Origin: Alteromonas sp. CI.11.F.A3
GTDB taxonomy: Bacteria; Pseudomonadota; Gammaproteobacteria; Enterobacterales; Alteromonadaceae
NCBI RefSeq assembly: GCF_032925565.1
Contig: NZ_CP136708.1
Span: forward strand, 4,278,001-4,342,000
Reading direction: 5' to 3'
DNA: 64,000 nt
Below, piece by piece: positions 27,599-34,760 of the stretch (its first letter is position 1; each line of letters opens with the position of its first letter). The notes under the pieces are model-generated. The model saw only the letters and a program-made list of their open reading frames with translations. It searched no databases and was not told the origin of the DNA. Both the position numbers and the translations under genes were made by a program.

Positions 27599-27613
27599 GC
27601 AAGATTCACACCA
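27599..27613 (-). promoter_or_regulatory. Sigma-54-type promoter for the PEP-CTERM/prsT pair
   Basis: On the minus strand TGGTGTGAATCTTGC has the -24 GG and -12 GC separated by exactly ten bases and a full TTGC, matching TGG...TTGC of the RpoN consensus; the CA of TGGCAC is not conserved. Transcription would start near 27588, 76 bases before the chosen ATG. An upstream palindrome at 27727 fits an enhancer-binding activator. Confidence 0.6.
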
Positions 27614-27726
27614 TTAAAATAAAGCCATGATTTAATTGATATTTATACAATAAGGGAAGATGCCAACTATAAGCTATGTAAAAAAAACTGACGCCCGACA
27701 ATTTCTTTACACTTTGTTAACTAGTG

Positions 27727-27741
27727 GCACCATGTTGGTGC
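27727..27741. promoter_or_regulatory. NtrC-type palindrome upstream of the PEP-CTERM promoter
   Basis: GCACC-ATGTT-GGTGC is a perfect palindrome of the form GCACC-N5-GGTGC bound by NtrC-family activators. It is centred about 145 bases upstream of the predicted sigma-54 start site. PEP-CTERM systems often carry an NtrC-like regulator, PrsR, so either NtrC or PrsR could bind; this is inference. Confidence 0.5.
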
Positions 27742-27814
27742 ATAGGTATTTTAGACATCTTCCCTGAATCGCGATGCGGCCAATCCTATCTAATAGGGAT
27801 GAAGGTAAAAAATA

Positions 27815-29032
27815 TTACGGTATAAATATCAAACCTTCGTGAGGAGAAACATCACCGTGACAAATCGCGGCAAAGTTTTCCATTAATGACACAATATTTT
27901 TATGCTCTTTTACCGACAGCCATGAAGAAGTCCACTGCATGGCTTCTTTTACAAAAGCCCCACTTTGTGATTGAAATTTACTTGCACCTAGCTCAGCCAT
28001 TCTGGTTTGAATGTGCGCAGGTGCAAAGAAGAATTCATCGCTATTACCAGAGGCGTCTTCGGTATTTTCAGCGCCATCCCCTGTGCCCGCATCTTGCCAA
28101 TGGGTTAATCCCACTTGCACATAGCGCATGAGATCATCACCAAGCCTAACCTTAAGCCGCTGCTTAACCTCACTGTTGCCCGACATATCTACCACAATAC
28201 TGGCTTTACTGGCGATGTCATCTAGCTTGTCATAACAAACCACTTGATTGTAGACATCTAGTCCCTCAACAAACGCTTGGCTTTTGTTAGAGGTCACACC
28301 CACCACGTGATAGTCATCTTTTTTAAGGGCATAGGCCAACCCTAAACTGGTTTTGCTTGATGCGCTTAATACAATCACTTGTCTCGGTTTAGGCGCGTTG
28401 TACTGGTCTATTAAATCCCATAAACAATAGGATGTGATGTATAAAGGCCACAGTAGCATTTGCAGGTTTTCACGGTGTGACTGGGTTTTATCGCCGCCAC
28501 TTTCTAACGGGCGATACAGGTTATATCCCTGCGGTAATGCTTTTCTATGGGCGCTGGTATCAATCAAATTTCCTTGAGCAAAAGCAACGGCGTCCATATG
28601 CAGATGAGTGGCAGGCGGGAAATACCCAAAATAGCGGCTGCCTACGTCCACCCCCTCTACGCTAGATGCTGACACCTTACCTATCCCCCACACAGGAATA
28701 ACCCCCCACTTATCGCTGACGTTGTTCTCATGGGATTTGTTAGTAGCAGCGTTGTCGGCAGTGTTTTTGTCGGCAAGGGCTTTGTCAGAAAACGCTGGAA
28801 AAAACTGCCAATATCCAAGCTTTTCACCCATCATGAAATAAGTGAGATTGTTGGCGGTAAAGGCAAAACGCTCTACTTCAAAGGTTACTCCTTTTTTCGA
28901 TAGCCCTTCTTTGGATGATGTTTCTTTTAATAGTGTTTGATTTAATCGCCCTTGATTAGAAAGTTTGGCGTCTTCTGTCGCGACTATACGGTGTTGGCTT
29001 AAGTCTTGTTTATCAACTTGAAACTGCTGCAT
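27815..29032 (-). CDS. DUF2855 family protein (MDR-like)
   Basis: The 405-residue protein belongs to DUF2855, a family without assigned reaction. The central part looks like a medium-chain dehydrogenase/reductase Rossmann domain: RQVIVLSASSKTSLGLAYAL then VVGVTSNKSQ, VCYDKLDD and VVDMSGNSEV. Zinc ligands of alcohol dehydrogenases are not evident. The frame extends upstream to 29224 inside the neighbouring gene, but ATG 29032 with AAGGAACAAGG before it is the likely start. It follows a flavoprotein gene by 23 bases on the same strand, so a two-gene operon facing a TetR regulator is likely. Confidence 0.78.
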   Translation of the reverse strand: MQQFQVDKQDLSQHRIVATEDAKLSNQGRLNQTLLKETSSKEGLSKKGVTFEVERFAFTANNLTYFMMGEKLGYWQFFPAFSDKALADKNTADNAATNKSHENNVSDKWGVIPVWGIGKVSASSVEGVDVGSRYFGYFPPATHLHMDAVAFAQGNLIDTSAHRKALPQGYNLYRPLESGGDKTQSHRENLQMLLWPLYITSYCLWDLIDQYNAPKPRQVIVLSASSKTSLGLAYALKKDDYHVVGVTSNKSQAFVEGLDVYNQVVCYDKLDDIASKASIVVDMSGNSEVKQRLKVRLGDDLMRYVQVGLTHWQDAGTGDGAENTEDASGNSDEFFFAPAHIQTRMAELGASKFQSQSGAFVKEAMQWTSSWLSVKEHKNIVSLMENFAAICHGDVSPHEGLIFIP

Positions 29033-29055
29033 AACCTTGTTCCTTTTTCTTAGTG

Positions 29056-30471
29056 TTAGAGTTTGCCACTGGCTTTTAGCATATGCATGTACTCCATGAG
29101 TTTCCCCATAGCAGGTTGCGACGCGGCTTTTAGGCGCCCTAACACTTGTAGTTTCGGCATATCGTCTTTGGCCACACCATGAACAATTTTGGAAAAACCA
29201 TCGAGTCGACAATTGTGGATCCATGCTCGAAGCTCAGGCGCCTCACCCCAAATATGCATATTTCGCAGCATGGCTGCTGTCATAGGTATCCAGTCAATAT
29301 CACGATTGGGCAAAGGGACTACTTGCGTCAGTTTTTGTTTGGTAGCTTCATCTTCATAGACTGCCTCAACATGCGCAATTAGCGCCGCACTGAATACTGG
29401 TTGGTAAGCTCGCACGGTTTGCGGTGTAATAGTATTGCCCTCAAAAACAGGCTTTATCTCTAAATTGGTAAGTGCTGACGCCGAACAGTCAACCACCAAT
29501 GCATCTTCTGGCATTGCCCACTCAGTATCCTCGAACGAAAGCGCCTCTTTTGCCACATGAGTCACTCTGCCATGGCGAATAATATTGGGTAGGGTTTGCA
29601 GTGCCGCCAGTTCGGCTTCGCTTACCGTTGCGCCATGGAACATAGCAGGCCTGATGTCTTTATCTATACGCAGCATCACGCCCTTTTCCTCTAACTTATC
29701 GAACATGTCATCGATAGAGGTCGACTGAGCAATAGCTTCCATTTGGTTCGCTTGCGCACCAATGGTATCGAAGAAAAAGTCATCGAGTGGCTGGGTGTTT
29801 TTGCGATTAAGCAGCCATGCATCCCGCGATACCACCCAATGAATGTTTTCAGGGTTTACAAAATTGCTAAGCAACCATAAACAAGTGTCGATCCCCGTTT
29901 TACCACCGCCTATGACCACATAGTTTTTATGCCCGCGTACACGTTGGGTTAAGGTGTTTACTGGCGTAAAATCAACATTTTCATCAAGGGTAAAGCTAGG
30001 CTTGTGGGTAATAGGAATACTGGTTTTTAAGTAGGTCGCATCCACGGTTTTTTTATTCACGGTAACCTCGTAGGTTTTACCGCCCGTTATATTAGTAAAC
30101 TTACCATCGCCTTCGTATTGGCTGAGGGGAAAATACTGAACGCGACCTGAGGGTAAAAAGGTCTCTTGCATGACTGCATCAAAGTAGGCACTCACCTCAG
30201 CACCAGAGGCTAATCCCATTAACCCTTCGTTCATTCCTGTTTTATCAATGACGCCGCGATTTAGCTCTCGTGAACAAACACCATAGAAAGCAGAAGGCTG
30301 ATGTAGGGTGACAAAAGGATAGGCTAAGTTCCAATGGCCACCAGGCTTAGCGTATTTATCAACAATGATGATGCTGGCATCAGTTTCACTGAGTAGCACA
30401 TCGGCAAATGCCATGCCTACCGCCCCACTTCCCACAATCAAATAATCGCAAGTTAATTGTTCTGCTTTCAT
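29056..30471 (-). CDS. FAD/NAD(P)-binding oxidoreductase (flavin monooxygenase-like)
   Basis: The 471-residue protein begins with a dinucleotide-binding motif LIVGSGAVGMAFADVL, followed by VDKYAKPGGHWNLAY typical of flavin-dependent monooxygenases, and has a second nucleotide motif YVVIGGGKTGIDTCLWL for NADPH. The substrate is unknown. The adjacent DUF2855 gene and the divergent TetR-type repressor with two palindromic operators suggest an inducible small-molecule or lipid oxidation module. The start ATG at 30471 is followed immediately by a well formed N-terminus. Confidence 0.8.
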   Translation of the reverse strand: MKAEQLTCDYLIVGSGAVGMAFADVLLSETDASIIIVDKYAKPGGHWNLAYPFVTLHQPSAFYGVCSRELNRGVIDKTGMNEGLMGLASGAEVSAYFDAVMQETFLPSGRVQYFPLSQYEGDGKFTNITGGKTYEVTVNKKTVDATYLKTSIPITHKPSFTLDENVDFTPVNTLTQRVRGHKNYVVIGGGKTGIDTCLWLLSNFVNPENIHWVVSRDAWLLNRKNTQPLDDFFFDTIGAQANQMEAIAQSTSIDDMFDKLEEKGVMLRIDKDIRPAMFHGATVSEAELAALQTLPNIIRHGRVTHVAKEALSFEDTEWAMPEDALVVDCSASALTNLEIKPVFEGNTITPQTVRAYQPVFSAALIAHVEAVYEDEATKQKLTQVVPLPNRDIDWIPMTAAMLRNMHIWGEAPELRAWIHNCRLDGFSKIVHGVAKDDMPKLQVLGRLKAASQPAMGKLMEYMHMLKASGKL

Positions 30472-30553
30472 ATACTATGTCCTTTATGTATGAACCGGCC
30501 TGCACGCGGGTTTATAAAATATAATCAGGTTAAACGACAATCTAATGGAACGA

Positions 30554-30598
30554 TTGAATATAACAGTGTTATATTCAATATATATAACGCCGTTATAT
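30554..30598. promoter_or_regulatory. Two palindromic operators for the divergent TetR regulator
   Basis: Site 1 (30554-30578) is a perfect 25-bp palindrome, TTGAATATAACA and its inverse around one central base. Site 2 (30582-30598) is a perfect 17-bp palindrome, ATATAACG and its inverse around one base. Both share the core ATATAAC-N3-GTTATAT and their centres are 24 bp apart. They lie between the flavoprotein and tetR starts, where a self-regulating TetR repressor would bind. Confidence 0.85.
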
Positions 30599-30623
30599 TG
30601 CGCAACATGTAAATTCAATGTAA

Positions 30624-31214
30624 ATGAAAAAAGATACTCGTCAGAAAATTTTAGATGCAGCTTCCACCTTGTTTTTAAAAGGGGGCACCCACGCATTAAG
30701 CGTACGTGCCATCGCGGAGGGCGCTGGTATGTCTACCATTGGCATTTATAGCCATTTCAAAGGGAAGCAAGGTATTCTCGATGCCTTGTATATTGAAGGC
30801 TTTACCCTTGTCGATGACATGATGAAGCAGTCAGGGGGTAATACCCCATCAGATCGGTTACTTAATGCCTGCGAACGTGTACTGCAATTCTCTGAGGCTC
30901 ATGCAGCGCATTACAATCTGATATTTGGATCTAATCTGAAAGATTATACTCCCAGTGAAGATGCCATTGCGGCGGGGGAAAAGGCATTTATTACGTTAAC
31001 GAAAGTGGTAGCTGCGATAATTAAAAAAGAGATTGCTGTAGAAGAGCGTCAAGATATGGCCATGCAAATTTGGGCGTTATGTCATGGTTATATAAGTTTA
31101 AACCAACATGAAATTCGCAATAGAATTAATTGGGTAGACTGGAAAGCGCGGGCATTGAATGCAATTCGCCTGCACGTATACGCTTTGGTTGCTACGCACA
31201 ACAGTCATTGCTAA
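30624..31214 (+). CDS. TetR/AcrR family transcriptional regulator
   Basis: The 196-residue protein has the typical N-terminal helix-turn-helix: KKDTRQKILDAASTLFLKGG, HALSVRAIAEGAGMSTIGIYSHFKGKQ. The C-terminal ligand-binding domain (about 60-196) is all helical, with a predicted TetR_C-type fold. It probably represses itself and the divergent flavoprotein-DUF2855 operon through the two palindromes. The effector is unknown, likely a substrate of the flavoprotein. Confidence 0.9.
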   Translation: MKKDTRQKILDAASTLFLKGGTHALSVRAIAEGAGMSTIGIYSHFKGKQGILDALYIEGFTLVDDMMKQSGGNTPSDRLLNACERVLQFSEAHAAHYNLIFGSNLKDYTPSEDAIAAGEKAFITLTKVVAAIIKKEIAVEERQDMAMQIWALCHGYISLNQHEIRNRINWVDWKARALNAIRLHVYALVATHNSHC

Positions 31215-31285
31215 AGACGCTTGTTAAAGTCGCTTGAAGAAGTCACTTATAATAAGAATACAAAGCAGCAACACATTAACCGGCC

Positions 31286-31307
31286 TATCACGAACATGCT
31301 CGTGATA
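31286..31307. terminator. Hairpin between tetR and the yghU-like gene
   Basis: TATCACGA pairs with TCGTGATA over a six-base loop between two converging genes. No T-run is present; it is plausibly a weak bidirectional terminator. Confidence 0.4.
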
Positions 31308-31350
31308 AGTGACAAGTTATGTGTTGCTGACTCATGGTACGGTTCGAGGC

Positions 31351-32208
31351 TTATTTCGCTTCGTTTAGCGCATCATCGATGTCTTTCGCGCTATGCCTAT
31401 CTTTAAGCTGCGCATCGCCCCACGTACGATTAACAATTACGCCGCGCTGTACTGCCGGGCGAGCCTCAATTTCTGTTGCCCAACGCAGAACATGTTTGTA
31501 GTCGTTAACTTGCAAGAAGGTGGCTGCGTCATACAGGTTTCCAAGTACTAAGTTGCCATACCATGGCCAAATAGCCATATCAGCAATACTGTACTCCTCA
31601 CCCGCAAAATAGGTATTTTTGGCGAGGTGTTTGTCTAGTACATCTAGCTCACGTTTTACTTCCATGGTAAATCGGTTAATGGGGTATTCCATTGGGTAAG
31701 GTGCATAACTGTAGAAGTGACCAAAGCCGCCGCCTAAGTAAGGCGCTGAACCTACTTGCCAGAATAACCAATTAAAACATTCTACTTTTGCAGCAGGATC
31801 GTTAGGAATAAATACATCAAACTTTTCCGCTAAATAGTGCAGTATCGAACCCGATTCAAATAGCTTTGTTTCAGGTGTAGTCGATGTATCTACCATGGCA
31901 GGAATTTTAGAATTCGGGTTTACATCAACGAAGCCAGATGAAAATTGATCACCTTCGCCGATGTTAACCAACCATGCATCGTAATCGGCGTCTGTAATAC
32001 CTGCAGCTAAAAGCTCTTCCAACATGATAGTCACTTTCTGACCGTTGGGAGTAGCCAAAGAATAAAGCTGAAGTGGGTGCTGGCCTACAGAGCGTTCTTG
32101 CTCATGAGTGGCACCCGATACAGGGCGATTGATACTAGCCCATTTGTTACCGTCATCTTCATTTTGGCTCCATACTTTTGGAGGCGTATAAGTATTACTG
32201 TCAGACAT
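31351..32208 (-). CDS. yghU: YghU-like glutathione S-transferase / disulfide-bond oxidoreductase
   Basis: The 285-residue protein matches the Nu-class GST YghU, which binds glutathione and reduces organic hydroperoxides and disulfides. Recognisable segments are TYTPPKVW, QLYSLATPNGQKVTIMLEEL (thioredoxin-like start), VDVNPNSKIPAM, ESGSILHYLAEKF (glutathione-binding SNAIL/TRAIL-type loop) and the C-terminal helical domain with SIADMAIWPWYG. It has its own upstream gap and probably forms a single-gene unit. Confidence 0.88.
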   Translation of the reverse strand: MSDSNTYTPPKVWSQNEDDGNKWASINRPVSGATHEQERSVGQHPLQLYSLATPNGQKVTIMLEELLAAGITDADYDAWLVNIGEGDQFSSGFVDVNPNSKIPAMVDTSTTPETKLFESGSILHYLAEKFDVFIPNDPAAKVECFNWLFWQVGSAPYLGGGFGHFYSYAPYPMEYPINRFTMEVKRELDVLDKHLAKNTYFAGEEYSIADMAIWPWYGNLVLGNLYDAATFLQVNDYKHVLRWATEIEARPAVQRGVIVNRTWGDAQLKDRHSAKDIDDALNEAK

Positions 32209-32516
32209 ATCAGATCCTTTTCTATCGCGTTAGCATGATTATAAATTTGATGTGTGTACTGAATATGGAATTACAAGGGATAGGATGAATGATATACGAC
32301 CAAGCGCTTATCGCTGGGATAATTCGCAAATAAGCAGATTAAAATCGTTTTAACACGTATTTTAAACTGCCCCTGCGTGAATAAAAGGCGCGCAATCCAT
32401 TGCCCGCAAACTGAGTGGTTATTAGGTGCGTGCTATTAAATAGCGTATTCGCTATAACGAGCATCACCAGTAACCGAATTCTTTTCTAACAAGTGCTAAT
32501 TGCTGCTTGAGAAAGC
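32209..32516. other. Intergenic stretch without a recognised gene
   Basis: This AT-rich region is upstream of the yghU-like gene and presumably holds its promoter. I see no credible ORF, RNA gene or repeat in it. The whole gap continues to 32997 and contains only the small ORF at 32517-32645 and the maeA terminator. Confidence 0.5.
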
Positions 32517-32645
32517 CTAGTCTTGTTCCAAAGAGGACAGTGCATCAAGCAACATGCATGTATTGAAATCGTTCGACATGAGCTCGTTTGACATAAGCTC
32601 ATTAGCAAAAATGGTTTTAGTGAAATTCCTTACTACTGCAAACAT
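32517..32645 (-). CDS. Possible 42-residue small protein with a strong ribosome binding site
   Basis: An ATG at 32645 on the minus strand is preceded, six bases away, by GGGAGGAAG, an unusually good Shine-Dalgarno sequence in a gap otherwise free of genes. It encodes 42 residues: an amphipathic start (MFAVVRNFTKTIFANE), the short duplication ELMSNELMSN caused by a 15-base imperfect DNA repeat (about 32570-32601), and an acidic end LDALSSLEQD. I recognise no family. The strong initiation signal is the main support; no clear promoter was identified. Confidence 0.42.
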   Translation of the reverse strand: MFAVVRNFTKTIFANELMSNELMSNDFNTCMLLDALSSLEQD

Positions 32646-32932
32646 ACGCTTCCTCCCTGTGGGTATTGCTTTGAGACACAATACCGATGCTGCTATTGCT
32701 GTGGTCTCGATTAAGAGTAAGCAGCATTTGTGCCAGCACAACAAATTAGTAAATATCAGTAACTTATTGGAAACCATTCGTTAAGTGAGATAAAGGGCAC
32801 TGAGAAAATGTTGCACTCTCGCAACACTTTATTACTGACTAGAGAAACATCCGAAGCTTGAAGTAAAAACCTGGACTTAAAATATGAAGTAAAAGAGTTA
32901 GTGTATTTGAACTAGCAAAACCTGACAGAAGG

Positions 32933-32961
32933 GATAAAAAAAGCAGCCCTAGGGCTGCTTT
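32933..32961 (-). terminator. Intrinsic terminator of maeA
   Basis: AAAGCAGCCCT and AGGGCTGCTTT form a perfect 22-bp palindrome (32940-32961). Read on the minus strand it is followed by seven T residues, 37 bases after the maeA stop. Confidence 0.88.
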
Positions 32962-32997
32962 CGTAGACTTTTATTAACTACTTACACGCACATTAGT

Positions 32998-34689
32998 TTA
33001 AATGCTAACGCGCTTGTAAGGTCTGTATTCAGCTTTCCAGAAATTCCGTTCAATATGGTCATTCAACGCATCGTCTGACATCTCAAGGGCTAGCCCTTGT
33101 GCCATGGCAACCTTACCCACTTCAAAGGCTATTTTACGGCTAAGCTCAGCAATAGCAACCAATGGCGGCAACAAGGAACCTTCGCCAGTGTTTACCAGCG
33201 GCGACGCATCAGCAAGTGCATTACTTGCAGCCATCAGCATTTCATCACTGATTAATTTTGCTTTTGCAGCAACGACACCAAGACCTATACCAGGGAAAAT
33301 ATACGAGTTATTACACTGGGCAATGGTAAAAACTTTACCTTTATACTCAACGGGCTTGAACGGGCTTCCCGTTGCAATAACCACTTCGCCATCAGTCCAT
33401 TCAATAACCTGTTCAGGTCGCGCTTCAACCTGGCGAGACGGGTTACTTAATGGAAAGATAATAGGTAATTCACAGTTTTGCTTCATGGCACGAACCACCT
33501 GCTCGGTGAACAAACCAGGTTGCCCCGATACACCAATAAGAATATCTGGCTTGGCACAGTGCATAACATCAAGTAGCGATGCGTAATCACCGCTAAAGGT
33601 CCAACTTTCAAGGTCGACTAACTGTTGATTTAGCTTTTGCTGGAAGTCACGTAATCCTTCCATACCTTCGGTCACTAGGCCGAAGCGGTCTACCATGAAG
33701 ACTTGTTTACGCGCTTGCGCATCGCTAATACCTTCATGCACCATTTGTTGAATAAGCATTTCAGCAATACCGCAACCGGCTGAACCTGCCCCAACAAACA
33801 CCACTTTCATGTCTGATAGCTTTTGTTGCTTCATGCGACATGCTGCTAAAATGGTACCTAATGTGACCGCAGCAGTACCTTGAATATCGTCGTTAAAGCA
33901 GCACACTTGATTGCGATAGCGGTTTAGCAACGGCATCGCGTTAGGCTGTGCGAAATCTTCAAACTGAATCATCACTTCAGGCCAGCGACGTTTTACTGCC
34001 TGAATGAACATATCGACAAATTCGTCGTAGTCTTCTTGGCCAATACGAGGATGACGTGCCCCCATGTACATAGGGTCGTTAAGTAACTTCTCGTTGTTCG
34101 TTCCTACATCAAGCATAACCGGCAAGGTATAAGCTGGGCTAATACCACCACAGGCGGTATAAAGCGAAAGCTTACCGATTGGAATACCCATGCCACCAAT
34201 ACCTTGGTCACCAAGACCAAGAATTCGCTCGCCGTCTGTGACAACAATGACTTTCACTTTGCGCTTAGTGGCATTGCGAACAATATCATCTATTTGATGG
34301 CGCTCTTCCCACGAGACAAACAACCCGCGCGAACTACGATAAATGTCCGAGAATTGCTCACAGGCATCCCCCACTGTTGGGGTGTATATAATTGGCATCA
34401 TCTCATCAATATGCTTTTGAATAAGACGATAAAACAAGGTTTCGTTGTTATCTTGAATAGCGCGTAAATAAATATGCTTGTTCAGTACTTCATCGAAGCT
34501 ACTGTATTGCATGTATGCACGCTCTACTTGCTCTTCAATACTTTCGTAACGAGGCGGAACTAAGCCTGTTAGATTAAATGCGGCACGTTCTCTGGAAGTA
34601 AAGGCACTGCCTTTATTTAATAGGGGCGTTTCCAGCAGCGAGGGGCCAGCATGAGGAATATAAAGATATCGATTTGAATCTTCTGACAT
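32998..34689 (-). CDS. maeA: NAD-dependent malic enzyme
   Basis: MaeA oxidatively decarboxylates malate to pyruvate with NAD. The 563-residue protein aligns throughout with E. coli MaeA (565): [52 protein letters not shown], the metal-binding [29 protein letters not shown] and the NAD-binding [17 protein letters not shown] 34689 is preferred to an upstream TTG at 34716. It is a single-gene unit with a strong terminator. Confidence 0.95.
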   Translation of the reverse strand: MSEDSNRYLYIPHAGPSLLETPLLNKGSAFTSRERAAFNLTGLVPPRYESIEEQVERAYMQYSSFDEVLNKHIYLRAIQDNNETLFYRLIQKHIDEMMPIIYTPTVGDACEQFSDIYRSSRGLFVSWEERHQIDDIVRNATKRKVKVIVVTDGERILGLGDQGIGGMGIPIGKLSLYTACGGISPAYTLPVMLDVGTNNEKLLNDPMYMGARHPRIGQEDYDEFVDMFIQAVKRRWPEVMIQFEDFAQPNAMPLLNRYRNQVCCFNDDIQGTAAVTLGTILAACRMKQQKLSDMKVVFVGAGSAGCGIAEMLIQQMVHEGISDAQARKQVFMVDRFGLVTEGMEGLRDFQQKLNQQLVDLESWTFSGDYASLLDVMHCAKPDILIGVSGQPGLFTEQVVRAMKQNCELPIIFPLSNPSRQVEARPEQVIEWTDGEVVIATGSPFKPVEYKGKVFTIAQCNNSYIFPGIGLGVVAAKAKLISDEMLMAASNALADASPLVNTGEGSLLPPLVAIAELSRKIAFEVGKVAMAQGLALEMSDDALNDHIERNFWKAEYRPYKRVSI

Positions 34690-34760
34690 GGGTAATCCGG
34701 TTGTATTTACAGGCAATCACTTAGCTGCAACCTGATGAGCGCGCTCTTGCACGCTCTTTA

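Noticed and set aside
32554..32784. A 76-residue plus-strand ORF in the yghU-maeA gap
   Set aside because: No Shine-Dalgarno sequence and composition unlike coding DNA; the opposite-strand small ORF has much better initiation signals.
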